From contig NZ_VTZW01000020.1 in the NCBI RefSeq assembly GCF_009728995.1, positions 62,001 to 126,000 of the forward strand: 64,000 nt of DNA. The letters are read 5' to 3'. Each line of letters opens with the position of its first letter. The stretch's first letter is position 1. Both the position numbers and the translations under genes were made by a program. Below are positions 30,067 to 39,162 of this stretch, piece by piece. Under the pieces are notes generated by a model. The model had not been told where the DNA came from. It did no database searches and worked only from the letters and a program-made list of their open reading frames with translations. Origin of the DNA: Streptomonospora sp. PA3. GTDB taxonomy: Bacteria; Actinomycetota; Actinomycetes; Streptosporangiales; Streptosporangiaceae.

Positions 30067-30691
30067 AACGGCGCTCCAGACGTCGGATGATGACCGCGGA
30101 GGGCACGCTCACGGCCAGGAAGAACAGCCCTGCCAGGGTGTAGGCCTCCATGCTGCGGAAGGCCTCGGTGCCGATCGCGTTGGCCACGAACAGCATTTCG
30201 CCCACGGTGATCGCGAACAGGTAGGGCGTGTCCTTGAACAGGGAGATGAGGTAGTTGCCCAGGGCCGGAACGACCTTGCGGATGGCCTGGGGCAGCACCA
30301 CGGCGCCCCACACCCGCCAGGGCGGCAGGCTCAGCGCGCGGCAGGCCTCCCACTGGCCCTTGGCCACGCCCTCGATCCCCGAGCGGTAGACCTCGGCGGT
30401 GTAGGCCGCGTAGTGGACGCCCAGCACCGCGACGCCGATGGTCAGCGGCTCCACGGACGCCGGAGCCAGGGCGAACACGAACAGCAGCTGCACCAGCACC
30501 GGTGTGGTCCGGATGAACTCGAAGACCACGAAGACGACCGGCCCGATGTAGTCGATCCGGCGCAGGATGGCCACGAACAGCCCCAGGACGACGGCCACCA
30601 GGTAGCCGATCACCGTCGCCTGGATGGTGACGGCCAGGCCTTCCAGCAGCCGGGGGATGATGCTGATCGCGAATTCGGTGTCCCAGGTCAC
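30053..30691 (-). CDS. ehuD: Ectoine/hydroxyectoine ABC permease EhuD
   Basis: This 212-residue inner-membrane permease of the His/Glu/Gln family has about five membrane segments and the EAA loop (GQWEACRALSLPPWRVWGAV-type, contact with EhuA). The GTG start overlaps the ehuC stop (GTGA). It pairs with EhuC to form the pore. Confidence 0.92.
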
Positions 30692-31413
30692 TTGGCCGCC
30701 CCCACTTTCGTTCCGGGTGTCGGCGGGCGCAGCAGGTCCAGGAGCCCGCCGCCGGCCGGCGCCCTGCCCAGCCGCCGGTTGGCCCGGCGCTCCAGCAGCC
30801 GCATCCCGAAGATCAGCACCTGGGCGATGACGAAGTACATGACCAGGGCGCTGCCGAATGCCAGCACCGTCTCACCCGAGCTGGAGCGCTGCTCCTCGGC
30901 GACCTGGGTGAGGTCGGCGACCCCGATGAGCGACACGATCGCCGACGCCTTCATCAGCTCGATGATCAGGTTGCCGAAGGTCGGCAGCATCTGCGCCCAC
31001 GCCTGTGGCAGCACCACCAGCCACATCCGCCGCGCCCACGACATGTTCAGCGCGATGGTGGCCTCGGTCTGAGCCCTGGGCACCGCGTTGATCGCCGCGC
31101 GCACCACCTCCGCGCCGTAGGCGCCCACATTCAGCCCCAGCGCGAGGACGCCGGCGAACATCGGGGACAGCTGGTAGGGGGTGATCTGCGGGACCGCGTA
31201 GGCGAACCAGAACAGCAGGATGAGCGCCGCCACACCGCGGAACGCCTCGGTGTAGACCGTGGCGACGGCGCGGGCGACCGGGTTGCGCAGGGTGCCGAGG
31301 ATGCCGATCACCATGGCCAGCACGAAGGCCACCGCCGAACCCAGCACGGTCATCAGCAGTGTGATCAGGGCCCCGTCCAGGTAGAGCGGGAACCTGTTGA
31401 GGAAGAATTCCAC
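30688..31413 (-). CDS. ehuC: Ectoine/hydroxyectoine ABC permease EhuC
   Basis: This 241-residue permease shows PLYLDGALITLLMTVLGSAV at the N-terminus, several membrane helices and the EAA loop around AINAVPRAQTEATIALNMSW. It starts 9 bases after the ehuB stop and overlaps ehuD. The roughly 30-residue polar tail (APAGGGLLDLLRPPTPGTK) is longer than in EhuD. Confidence 0.92.
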   Translation of the reverse strand: MEFFLNRFPLYLDGALITLLMTVLGSAVAFVLAMVIGILGTLRNPVARAVATVYTEAFRGVAALILLFWFAYAVPQITPYQLSPMFAGVLALGLNVGAYGAEVVRAAINAVPRAQTEATIALNMSWARRMWLVVLPQAWAQMLPTFGNLIIELMKASAIVSLIGVADLTQVAEEQRSSSGETVLAFGSALVMYFVIAQVLIFGMRLLERRANRRLGRAPAGGGLLDLLRPPTPGTKVGAAK

Positions 31414-31422
31414 GCCGGGGCC

Positions 31423-32337
31423 TTACTGCGAGCAGAGCTCTTCGGTGGTGAGGTCGCCGGGGTGGGCGGCCTCGTCGAAGCCGAACGGCTTGCCGATCTC
31501 GGTCAGCCGCCCGCTCTCCTTGAAGTCGGCGAGGACCTTGTTGAACTCCTTGAGGAACTCGTCGTTCTCCTTGCGGAAGGCGAACCCGCCGGCGGGGATG
31601 ACCTCCTCGCCGTCGACGACGGGGGTGAACCCCTCGGTCACCTCGTAGTCGTCCTGCATGCCGCGCTGCTCCATCTGGTAGTTCAGGGAGAACGTGCTCA
31701 GCCCCACGGCGTCCACGCGGCCCTGCTCCAGCAGGTCGAGCATCTGCACGGCGTTGTCCCCCAGCGTCATCTGCTCCTTGGTGACGCCGTTGCCCTCGGC
31801 GTAGTTCTGCTCGACGGAGGCGTTGAGGACCGCGATCTTGATGTCGGGGTTCTCGGCGACGGACTTGTAGTCGGAGATGTTCTTCGGGTTGCCCTTGGGC
31901 ACCATGAAGGCCTCGAGCACCTTGTAGTCGGGCTCGGCGAAGGCGACCTCCTGGCAGCGCTCCGGGGTGATGTACATCCCGGCGGCGACGACGTCGTAGC
32001 GGCCCGCCTTGAGTCCGGGGATCAGGCCGTCCCAGCTGACGGTCTCGGCCTCGATCTTGTCGATGCCCATCTCCTTGACGATCGCCCGCAGCAGCTCGGG
32101 CGCCTCGCCGGTGACCTTGCCGTTGTCGTCGATGAAGCCGAACGGGGGCTCGTTGTTGATCGCCGCCTTGATGGAGCCCTTCTCACGCAGGCTCTCCAGC
32201 AGCGTCTGCCCTTCGGCGGGCTCGGTGCGGGAGCACGCGGCCAGCCCTGGCCCCGCGGCCAGCGCCGCGGCGGTGACGCCGCCGACGCGGAGCAGGTCGC
32301 GGCGGCCGAGGTGGCTCAGGGGACTGCTGTTGCTCAT
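31423..32337 (-). CDS. ehuB: Ectoine/hydroxyectoine-binding lipoprotein EhuB
   Basis: This 304-residue solute-binding protein has a twin-arginine signal (GRRDLLRVGG) ending in a lipobox (LAAC), so it is a Tat-exported lipoprotein. The mature part is a family 3 binding fold: LREKGSIKAAINNEPPFGFI, then DGLIPGLKAGRYDVVAAGMY and PERCQEVAFAEPDY. EhuB captures ectoines for re-import. It is the first gene of ehuBCDA, 339 bases after ectD. Confidence 0.93.
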   Translation of the reverse strand: MSNSSPLSHLGRRDLLRVGGVTAAALAAGPGLAACSRTEPAEGQTLLESLREKGSIKAAINNEPPFGFIDDNGKVTGEAPELLRAIVKEMGIDKIEAETVSWDGLIPGLKAGRYDVVAAGMYITPERCQEVAFAEPDYKVLEAFMVPKGNPKNISDYKSVAENPDIKIAVLNASVEQNYAEGNGVTKEQMTLGDNAVQMLDLLEQGRVDAVGLSTFSLNYQMEQRGMQDDYEVTEGFTPVVDGEEVIPAGGFAFRKENDEFLKEFNKVLADFKESGRLTEIGKPFGFDEAAHPGDLTTEELCSQ

Positions 32338-32676
32338 TGGTTTCTCCTCGTCGCGAAACTAAGGGGGGAGGCGAAAAGCGCGGCGCCTCCCCCCGCGCGG
32401 GGGCGCGGGAGGAAGCGCCGTGCGGTGGTACGGACATGCGCGGCCCCTGGGACGGTCCCCGGTCGAGCAGGGATCGGGACGTCTCAGTACCCCCGGTCAC
32501 GCGCGGCGCCCGGCACCAACCGGTGCCTGCCGACTCCGTGCCCACGATCCCCCAGGGCTAACGGCGTCGGAATAGCACGTTATGCACTGGTTATCCCGAT
32601 ACTTGGCCGGGACCGGCCCCGTAACGATCAGGCCACGGAAGCCTTAGCTTCGCGGTGTCGATTCGGTGTTGCGGGG
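32338..32676. other. Gap between ectD and ehuB
   Basis: No gene. A small hairpin GGCACC-AACC-GGTGCC sits at 32512-32527. The part from 32570 to 32610 is relatively AT-rich (two TTAT/ATAA patches) and probably holds the ehuB promoter, but I found no clear box pair. The gap suggests ehuBCDA can be transcribed separately from ectABCD. Confidence 0.5.
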
Positions 32677-33588
32677 TTATTTCACGGGGGTGAAGTCCTG
32701 GGCGCCCAGGAAGTAGGGCCGCGGCTTGGATGCGGCGAAGGGCGCCTCGCAGGTGTTCTCGACGCTGTTGTAGACGATGAACACGTTGGAGCGCGGGAAC
32801 GGCGTGATGTTGCCGTTGGAGCCGTGCATGCAGTTGGAGTCGAACATGACGGCCCCGCCGGCGGGCCCGGTGAGCACGTCGATCCCGTGCTGGTCGGCCA
32901 GGATCGACAGGCTGCTCTGGTCGGGCGTGCCGATCTCCTGCTTCTTCAGCGACGCGCGGTAGTGGTCGTCGGGCGTCTCGCCGACGCAGGAGACGAACGT
33001 CTTGTGCGAGCCCGGCATGATCATCAGCGAGCCGTTGTGCTCGTAGTTGTCGGTGAGCGCGATGGAGATGCTCACCGCGCGCATCCGCGGCATCCCGTCC
33101 TCGGCGTGCCAGGTCTCGAAGTCGGAGTGCCAGAAGAAGTCGGTGCCGGAGAACCCGGGCTTGTAGTTCACCCGGCTCTGGTGGATGTAGACGTCGGAGC
33201 CCAGGATCTGGCGGGCGCGGTCGACCAGGCGGGGGTCGCGCACCAGATCGGCGAAGACCGGGCTGATCTTGTGCACCTCGAAGACCGAGCGCACCTCGTC
33301 ACTGGCCCGCTCCACGACGACGCGCTCGTCCTTCTTCAGCTCGTCGTCGGAGCTCAGCCGCGTCAGCTCGGCGCGGAAGGACTCCAGCTCGTCCCGGGTG
33401 ATCAGGGATTCGAACTGCAGGTAGCCCTTGGCGTCGTAGGAGTCGAGGGTGGCGGCGTCCATCGGGCCGCTCGCCGCTTCGCCCCAGACGGTGGGGTCCT
33501 TGCGGTAGAGCAGGGCCGGTGCCTGGTCCTTGCGGGTCGGGTAGTCGTCCATGGTCGGCTGTTGAATGGTCAACGCAGTCATGGCCAT
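32677..33588 (-). CDS. ectD: Ectoine hydroxylase EctD
   Basis: This 303-residue Fe(II)/2-oxoglutarate dioxygenase converts ectoine to 5-hydroxyectoine. The iron-binding His-x-Asp lies in DFFWHSDFETWH (about 152-154), and the distal His in SNCMHGSNGN (about 254). The EctD signature FWHSDFETWHAEDGMPRMRA and the ectoine-binding region PGSHKTFVSCVGETP are intact. Two nearby ATG codons (33588 and 33582) could serve; the second is better spaced from a G-run. It is fourth in the ectABCD order. Confidence 0.96.
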   Translation of the reverse strand: MAMTALTIQQPTMDDYPTRKDQAPALLYRKDPTVWGEAASGPMDAATLDSYDAKGYLQFESLITRDELESFRAELTRLSSDDELKKDERVVVERASDEVRSVFEVHKISPVFADLVRDPRLVDRARQILGSDVYIHQSRVNYKPGFSGTDFFWHSDFETWHAEDGMPRMRAVSISIALTDNYEHNGSLMIMPGSHKTFVSCVGETPDDHYRASLKKQEIGTPDQSSLSILADQHGIDVLTGPAGGAVMFDSNCMHGSNGNITPFPRSNVFIVYNSVENTCEAPFAASKPRPYFLGAQDFTPVK

Positions 33589-33809
33589 ACCCCGGAGGGA
33601 TTCGCTCCTTTTCGGTGTGCGCGCGGCGTCCGGTGGCCGCGCCGTCGTTCGTCCTCGCTTCTGTGCGGATTTTCGACCTTTTGCCGTGCGGCGCTCGCGC
33701 GCCGCGGCCCGCGGCGCTGCCGCGGGTTCGCGCGGGGCGGGGACCGGCGCGCCGGGCGTGCCGGTCCCAAGCGTGCGGGGCGCGGCCGCGGCCGCGCCCC
33801 GCACGGGTC

Positions 33810-34226
33810 CTACTGCGGCGGGGTGTCCAGCCGCTCCCCCGTCTCGGAAAGCAGGGGGTACACACCGTTCTCGTCGTGCACCTCGCGGCCGGTGACGGGC
33901 GGGTTGAACACGCACAGCACCCGGAAGTCCGTCTTGGGCCGCACCGTGTGGTGCTCGTGGCCGTTGAGGAGGTACAGCGTGCCCGGAGTGATGAGGTGGG
34001 TCTCGCCGGTCTCGTCGTTGGTGACCTCGGCCTCGCCCTCGATGCAGTGCACCAGTTCGATGTGGTTGGCGTACCACATGCTGGTCTCGGTGCCCGCGTA
34101 GAGGACGGTCTCGTGGAACGAGAAGCCCACTCCGTCCTTGGCCAGGACGACCCGGCGGCTGCGCCAGGTCTCGGTCCGGACGTCGGCGTCGGTGCCGTCG
34201 ACGTCACTCAGACTGCGCACGATCAA
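33810..34226 (-). CDS. ectC: Ectoine synthase EctC
   Basis: This 138-residue cupin cyclises N-gamma-acetyl-diaminobutyrate to ectoine. It has [16 protein letters not shown], the metal-site region [15 protein letters not shown], and [12 protein letters not shown]. The start is a TTG with GAGGAG upstream, giving [12 protein letters not shown], the standard N-terminus. The length is normal. Confidence 0.96.
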   Translation of the reverse strand: MIVRSLSDVDGTDADVRTETWRSRRVVLAKDGVGFSFHETVLYAGTETSMWYANHIELVHCIEGEAEVTNDETGETHLITPGTLYLLNGHEHHTVRPKTDFRVLCVFNPPVTGREVHDENGVYPLLSETGERLDTPPQ

Positions 34227-34347
34227 GGTGCCTACTCCTCTTGCTTACTCGTGTGGCCGAAGGCGGGGTCCCGAACGGGCCGTCCGGGACCCCGGTACTC
34301 CTTCACTGCCAATTGTGGGGGCGTCTATGCCCCGCGCCCAGCGCCGG

Positions 34348-35613
34348 TCATGCGGGCTGCGGAGTCTTCATCGCGGCGCGCGCGGCGTCGGCGATGATCT
34401 CCAGGCCCTCCTCCAGCTCCTGCTCGGTCGTGGTCAGCGCGGGCAGCAGCTTGGCGACCTCGTCCTCGGGCCCGGAGGTCTCCAGGAGCAGGCCGCGCTC
34501 GAAGGCCTCGCGGCTGAGCGCCTTGGCCGCGCCCGGGCGCTCCAGCACCAGGCCGCGGGCCATACCCCGACCGCGCACGTGGGCCTCGTCGGGGCCCAGC
34601 TCCTCGGCCACGGCGCGCAGGCCGCGGTCGAGCAGCTCGCCCTTGGCCTCGGTGCCCTTCTGCAGGGCGTCATCGCGCCAGAAGAGCCGCATGGCCTCGG
34701 CGCCGGTGACGAAGCCCGGGTTGGGGCCGCGGAAGGTGCCGTTGTGCTCGCCGGGCTCCCACACGTCCAGCTCGCGCTTGAACAGCGTGAGCGCCATCGG
34801 CAGGCCGTAGCCGCTGATGGACTTGGACAGGGTGACGATGTCGGGCTCGATGCCGGCGGTCTCGAAGCTGAAGAACGGGCCGGTACGGCCGCAGCCCATC
34901 TGGATGTCGTCGACGATGAGCAGCATGTCGTACTCGTGGCAGACCTCCTGGAGGCCCCGCAGCCACTCGGCGCTGGCGACGTTGATGCCGCCCTCGCCCT
35001 GCACGGTCTCGACGATCACCGCGGCGGGCGCGTCCAGACCGCTGCCGCTGTCCTCGAGCAGGCTGCGCAGCCAGAGGAAGTCGGGCGTCTGGCCGTCCAT
35101 ATAGCGGTCGAAGGGCATGGTCGCCGAGTGGCTCAGCGGCACGCCCGCTCCACCGCGCTTCATGGAGTTGCCGGTGACCGCGAGGGCGCCCAGCGTCATG
35201 CCGTGGAAGCCGTTGGTGAAGCTGATGACCGTCTCGCGGCCGGTGTACTTGCGGGCGAGCTTGAGGGCGGCCTCGACGGCGTTGTTGCCTGCAGGGCCGG
35301 GGAACTGGACCTTGTAGTCGAGTCCGCGCGGGCCGAGGATCGTCTCGCCGAATGTCGCCAGGAAGTCGCGTTTGGCGGTGGAGTACGCGTCGAGGCTGTG
35401 CACGATCGCGTCGCTCATCAGGTAGTCGATGAGTTTGGATTTCAACTCCGGGTGATTGTGCCCGTAGTTGAGCGAACCAGCACCCGCGAAGAAGTCGAGG
35501 TAGGGTCGCCCCGACTCGTCGTAGACGTAGCTGCCCCGCGCCTCGTTGAAGACGACCGGCCAGCTACGGCAGTAGCTGCGGACTTCGGATTCGAGGCGTT
35601 CGAAGATCTCCAT
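34348..35613 (-). CDS. ectB: Diaminobutyrate-2-oxoglutarate aminotransferase EctB
   Basis: This 421-residue class III PLP aminotransferase makes 2,4-diaminobutyrate from aspartate semialdehyde. The PLP Lys is in TLSKSISGYGLPMAL (about residue 262), the Asp of the cofactor site in LLIVDDIQMGCGRTGPF, and the N-terminus MEIFERLESEVRSYCRSWP is typical. ATG 35613 has AAGGAA upstream. It lies 81 bases after ectA. Confidence 0.96.
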   Translation of the reverse strand: MEIFERLESEVRSYCRSWPVVFNEARGSYVYDESGRPYLDFFAGAGSLNYGHNHPELKSKLIDYLMSDAIVHSLDAYSTAKRDFLATFGETILGPRGLDYKVQFPGPAGNNAVEAALKLARKYTGRETVISFTNGFHGMTLGALAVTGNSMKRGGAGVPLSHSATMPFDRYMDGQTPDFLWLRSLLEDSGSGLDAPAAVIVETVQGEGGINVASAEWLRGLQEVCHEYDMLLIVDDIQMGCGRTGPFFSFETAGIEPDIVTLSKSISGYGLPMALTLFKRELDVWEPGEHNGTFRGPNPGFVTGAEAMRLFWRDDALQKGTEAKGELLDRGLRAVAEELGPDEAHVRGRGMARGLVLERPGAAKALSREAFERGLLLETSGPEDEVAKLLPALTTTEQELEEGLEIIADAARAAMKTPQPA

Positions 35614-35694
35614 CGTGAGTTCCTTGAGTCCTTTCCCCAGTTTCATGGGCTCACGTGTGTGGCGCTTGGGGTTCGGGTCGGTCAGGATCGGGTG

Positions 35695-36312
35695 TCAGGT
35701 GTGTCGGCGGACGTGCTTGTCGTCGGTGCCCGGTCGACCCAGGGGGCCGATCCGGACCAGGTCTTCGGGTTCGTGCTCCTCGCTTCCGTCGGCTGGGAAA
35801 TGCTCCCGCCCGAACAGCGGGGTCCACACCGCTTCGCATTCCCTGGAACGGGCGAAGGATTCGAACAGCGCGCGTGATGCCGCGTTGTCCGGGGTCACCG
35901 TGGCCTCCAGGTGGACCAGCCCGCGCGCGGCGATCCGCTCGCCGATGTGGTCGAGCATCCGGCGCGCCAGCCGCCGCCCGCGGAATCCGGGGTCGACGCC
36001 CACCTGCCACAGGAAGTAGGTGTCGGGGCGTGTGGGGCGGATGAAACCGGTGACGAAACCGCGCGGCTGCCCGGCTTCGTCGCGGGCGATGACGCTGGTG
36101 TCGGCGAAGTCCCGGGCCCACAGCGTGTAGGCGTAGGGCGAGTTGATGTCGAGCCCTGTGTCGCGGGCCAGCCGCCACAGGTCGGGGCCGTCGGCAATGG
36201 TCGGCTCGGCCAGGCTGATGCCGTCGGAAGCCGCCCGCCCGCCGACTACTGCGGGCTCATCTCCAGCACCGGGCACGGTCCTGGTCTCGTCGTCGGTCTG
36301 TTGGTCAGGCAC
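35695..36312 (-). CDS. ectA: Diaminobutyrate acetyltransferase EctA
   Basis: This 205-residue GNAT enzyme acetylates 2,4-diaminobutyrate at the gamma amine. Motifs include LDINSPYAYTLWARDF, GFVTGFIRPTRPDTYFLWQV, the acetyl-CoA site GFRGRRLARRML, and LEATVTPDNAASRALFESFA. The first 30 residues are a polar extension. GTG start without a strong ribosome-binding site. It is the first gene of ectABCD; upstream lie a CGAACGTTC motif and a SigB-like sequence. Confidence 0.95.
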   Translation of the reverse strand: MPDQQTDDETRTVPGAGDEPAVVGGRAASDGISLAEPTIADGPDLWRLARDTGLDINSPYAYTLWARDFADTSVIARDEAGQPRGFVTGFIRPTRPDTYFLWQVGVDPGFRGRRLARRMLDHIGERIAARGLVHLEATVTPDNAASRALFESFARSRECEAVWTPLFGREHFPADGSEEHEPEDLVRIGPLGRPGTDDKHVRRHT

Positions 36313-36327
36313 GTCGAAGAAACATAG

Positions 36328-36341
36328 CGAACGTTCCTGAG
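36328..36341. promoter_or_regulatory. Motif shared with the osaA/osaC region
   Basis: CGAACGTTCCTGAG lies 16 bases upstream of the ectA start. The osaA-osaC gap has CGAACGTTCTGAG at 56467-56479, one base shorter. The core GAACGTTC is palindromic. A common regulator is a guess. Confidence 0.35.
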
Positions 36342-36369
36342 CTGCGTGTCCCGCGCGCCGACGGCGAAT

Positions 36370-36394
36370 GTTTCAGCCCGATGCCACCGGGTAT
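36370..36394 (+). promoter_or_regulatory. SigB-type promoter sequence
   Basis: GTTT (36370-36373), 15 bases and GGGTAT (36389-36394) fit the Streptomyces SigB consensus GNNT-N14-16-GGGTA(C/T). It points away from ectA, toward whiB some 620 bases on, so it would drive a long leader or a non-coding transcript. Confidence 0.45.
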
Positions 36395-36865
36395 GACCCG
36401 CGGGTTTGTCACAGCGGTTACTTTGCGTCGCAGCGCGGGAGACGCGCGGGCGCCTACGGAGACTGCCCTCTACGCCATGCTCACCAGGAGGTTCGGGGCG
36501 GCGTCCGGGAGCGGCCCGAGAGGGCGGCGGCGCCTGCGGCCAGCGGAGATTGTTCCTGATACCAGGCCAACATAGAGGGACTCGCAGCCGATTTTAAGGG
36601 TGTGTTAAGTCACACCGATTCGGATGAAAGCTCGCGACATTCCACCCCGATTACGGACATCGACCCCGTGCCCCCCGCCCCCGCGTCCCTCGGGCGAGTG
36701 CCGCAAGGCCCGCCGCCGCGGGCGAAAGCCCACGAAGAACGGGACTCCGCGCGGTTTCGGGGTAGCGGGCCGCGGGAGCCGAGCCCGCTCGCCGGTGCGG
36801 GCTCGAAGGCGGCGCCGCAGGTGCGGCGGAACTTGAAGCACAGCCCGAAATTTTGGCAGACTTTT

Positions 36866-36892
36866 CGTAGTACGACCACACGTAGTACTACG
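36866..36892. promoter_or_regulatory. Palindromic operator-like site upstream of whiB
   Basis: CGTAGTACTACG (36881-36892) is a perfect 12-base palindrome; a half copy CGTAGTAC lies at 36866-36873, 15 bases upstream start to start. It is 122 bases upstream of the whiB start, in an AT-richer patch. Confidence 0.55.
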
Positions 36893-37013
36893 ATGGGTCG
36901 CATCGCGATGGAGCGGCGGCCACCGCCCTCCGGCTCGCGACCAGACACGTCCCGCGTGCGGCACCGGCCGACCGGCCCCGCGCGGGGGACCGGCCAGGGA
37001 ACGGAGGCTCCTG

Positions 37014-37280
37014 GTGAACCGCCTTTACCACGACAGCGAAGACTGGGTCGCGCAGGGCGCATGCCGGCAGTACGACCCGGAACTCTTCTTCCCCGTCAGC
37101 ACGACGGGCCCCGGGCAGAACGACGCGGAGCTCGCCAAGGCCATCTGCCGCACCTGCGCGGTGCGCTCAGAGTGCCTGAGCTGGGCGCTGCGCGCGGGCG
37201 AGCCGCACGGCGTCTGGGGCGGGACCACGCCGGAGGACCGCCGTTACATGCGGCGCCAGCCGCTGCCGATGGCCTCCTAG
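37014..37280 (+). CDS. WhiB-family iron-sulfur regulator
   Basis: This 88-residue protein has the four cluster cysteines C17, C45, C48 and C54 (CxxC between the middle two) and the GVWGG turn (66-70) followed by a basic tail (PEDRRYMRRQ). Wbl proteins bind a [4Fe-4S] cluster and act with the principal sigma factor. The segment ACRQYDPELFFPVSTTGPG is closest to the WhiB/WhiB1 type. GTG start with GGAGG at 7 bases. Monocistronic. Confidence 0.94.
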   Translation: MNRLYHDSEDWVAQGACRQYDPELFFPVSTTGPGQNDAELAKAICRTCAVRSECLSWALRAGEPHGVWGGTTPEDRRYMRRQPLPMAS

Positions 37281-37563
37281 CCTCCTGCCCTTCCGCCGAC
37301 CGGATTCCCGGGGCACCGGTCCGCCGAGGCGGCGCCGGACGCACCGGTGCGCGCGGTCCCTCAGGCGGCGTCGGCTAGGTTGAGGAGTCGTGCGGCGTCC
37401 ACGCGCCCGGCTCCGCGAACCGCCTCCGCGCCGAGGGTTGGGGCGCGCGGGCGCCGCAGGGCCCGCGGCAGCAGCCGTGTACCGGGCCGCGCGGCCGACC
37501 GGCCGTGTGCGCGCCGGTTCCAGCCCGCCCACCGGACACGCTCACCCCTCGAAGGACCCGCCG

Positions 37564-38253
37564 ATGAACCTGGCCGACCCCGCAGCCGCGTCCCCAGCAC
37601 AGCGGCGCCGACGCGCGGCGCGGCGCCCGGGCGTCGCCGCCGCCGCGCTGCTGGGCTCCCTGGCGCTCGCCACCGCGACGGCTCCCGCCGCGCTCGCCCA
37701 CGACACCCTCATCGACTCCTCGCCCCAGGACGGCGCCGAACTGGACACCGCGCCGGACGAGGTGGTGCTGACCTTCAGCAACGACATCGGCCAGGGCGGC
37801 AACGCGATCGTGGTCACCGGTCCCGAGGGGGAGACCCACGAGGAGGGCCCGGTCGAGATCGACGGCCCCGAAGCCGCCGTCGGCCTGAAGGAACTGCCGG
37901 CCGCCGGCGAATACACGGTCGCCTACCGGGTGGTCTCCTCCGACGGCCACACGCTGGAGGACGAGATCGCCTTCTCCGTCACCGAGGCGGCCGTGCCCGA
38001 ACCCAGCCCCTCCCCCGAAGCCGAGTCGCCCTCGGCCCCGCCGACCGGCGGCGACGAGACCGGCGGCGCCGACGCCGAGGAGGCTCCCGCGGCCCAGTCG
38101 CCGACCGACCCCATGTCGTCCCTGCTCGGGCCGGTCGGCGGCGTGATCGCGGCGATCGCCGTCCTCGCGCTGATCGCCATCCTGCTCATCCGCATACGCA
38201 ACCGCCCCGGCGGCCGCGACGGCGCGGACGGCGACGGGGGCGGCGACAGCTAG
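37564..38253 (+). CDS. CopC-domain exported copper-binding protein
   Basis: This 229-residue protein has an N-terminal signal peptide ending in APAALA, so the mature form begins with the copper-ligand His (HDTLIDSSPQDGAEL). The CopC fold follows with PDEVVLTFSNDI and the SDGHTLEDEIAFSV motif. A Pro/Glu-rich linker and one C-terminal membrane helix (about 187-209) with a basic end anchor it to the membrane. No CopD is adjacent. ATG start with AAGGA upstream. Confidence 0.88.
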   Translation: MNLADPAAASPAQRRRRAARRPGVAAAALLGSLALATATAPAALAHDTLIDSSPQDGAELDTAPDEVVLTFSNDIGQGGNAIVVTGPEGETHEEGPVEIDGPEAAVGLKELPAAGEYTVAYRVVSSDGHTLEDEIAFSVTEAAVPEPSPSPEAESPSAPPTGGDETGGADAEEAPAAQSPTDPMSSLLGPVGGVIAAIAVLALIAILLIRIRNRPGGRDGADGDGGGDS

Positions 38254-38269
38254 CGCCCCGACCGCAGGC

Positions 38270-38307
38270 GGGTGCCGGGGGGCGGGCGGCGCCCGCCCCC
38301 GGCACCC
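38270..38307. terminator. Bidirectional terminator between copC-like and PP2C genes
   Basis: An 18-base stem with one bulged G, GGGTGCCGGGGG... (from 38270) against ...CCCCCGGCACCC (to 38307), sits between two convergent genes, 16 bases from one stop and 1 from the other. Confidence 0.75.
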
Positions 38308-38308
38308 C

Positions 38309-39070
38309 TCAGACGCGGCGGGCCAGCAGAATGCTGATGTTGTCGCGGCCGGAGGCCTCCATGGCCGCCTGCCACAGGCCGTGCACGGCGCCTTCGTCGC
38401 TGCCCGCCTCGGCGATGATGCGCTCCATCTCCTCCAGCGGTACCAGGTCGGAGAGGCCGTCGCTGCACATCAGCCAGGTGCCGGGGTCGGGCTCGTGGTC
38501 GCGTCCGACGTGGGGCACCATCGCCGTGCTGCCGCTGCCGCCCAGCGACTGGGTGATGAAGTTCGTGGTGACCGGCTTGCCGTCGTCGGAGGGGGGCAGC
38601 GGCGGCGAGTCGTCCTGGGAGAGCTGCCGCAACCGGGTGCCCTCCAGCCGGTAGGTGCGGGAGTCGCCGACGTTGAACCAGTAGTTGCCGTCGGTGTTGA
38701 GCAGCAGGCCCGCCACGGTGGTGCCCATCCCGGAGAACTCCGTGTGCTGGGTGGCGTGGTCCTTGATCTCCTCGTCGATGTTCTTGAGCAGGACGTCGAC
38801 GTCGTCGGGGCCGGCCAGCCGCGGGCTCATCTCGGCCATGCGGTGGACGGCGTGCTCGGAGGCGATCTCGCCGGCCGCGTGCCCGCCCAGCCCGTCGGCG
38901 ACCGCGAGGATCACCGGCTCGCTGACCGGCAGTACGCACCTCACCGGCAAGGTCATGTTGGCGCTGGCGATGGTGAGCGCACCCATGACCACGGCGTCCT
39001 CGTTGGCCGAGCGTACGGCGCCCCGGTGTGTGAGGGCTGTGACCGTGACTTCCCCACCAGCGACACCCAT
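38309..39070 (-). CDS. PP2C-type Ser/Thr protein phosphatase
   Basis: This 253-residue soluble metallophosphatase has the PP2C motifs RGAVRSANEDAVV, AVADGLGGHAAGE, SGMGTTVAGLLL, WFNVGDSRTYRL, LMCSDGLSDLV and SGRDNISILLA. All metal-binding Asp residues are present. It would counteract Ser/Thr kinases or regulate FHA/STAS partners; its substrate is unknown. ATG 39070 has CAGGAGG upstream, so the longer open frame to 39175 is not used. Confidence 0.93.
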   Translation of the reverse strand: MGVAGGEVTVTALTHRGAVRSANEDAVVMGALTIASANMTLPVRCVLPVSEPVILAVADGLGGHAAGEIASEHAVHRMAEMSPRLAGPDDVDVLLKNIDEEIKDHATQHTEFSGMGTTVAGLLLNTDGNYWFNVGDSRTYRLEGTRLRQLSQDDSPPLPPSDDGKPVTTNFITQSLGGSGSTAMVPHVGRDHEPDPGTWLMCSDGLSDLVPLEEMERIIAEAGSDEGAVHGLWQAAMEASGRDNISILLARRV

Positions 39071-39162
39071 ACGCCCAACCTCCTGTTTCAACGGCAGTAC
39101 CTGCCGAACAGTCCAAGCGGCGCCTGGCCGTTCGGGAGGCCGCGGCGCGTTGATCATGCAAC

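Larger units (their letters stand above)
36313..37013. other. Large gap between ectA and whiB
   Basis: Divergent 700-base regulatory region; no convincing gene (short frames have no family likeness or ribosome-binding site). It holds a CGAACGTTCCTGAG motif (36328-36341), a SigB-type promoter sequence (36370-36394), an AT-richer patch near 36580-36610, and a palindromic site at 36866-36892. Confidence 0.6.

Noticed and set aside
36328..36341. LexA/SOS box at CGAACGTTC
   Set aside because: The actinobacterial SOS box needs CGAAC and GTTCG separated by 4 bases; here the halves are fused and the genes are not SOS genes.
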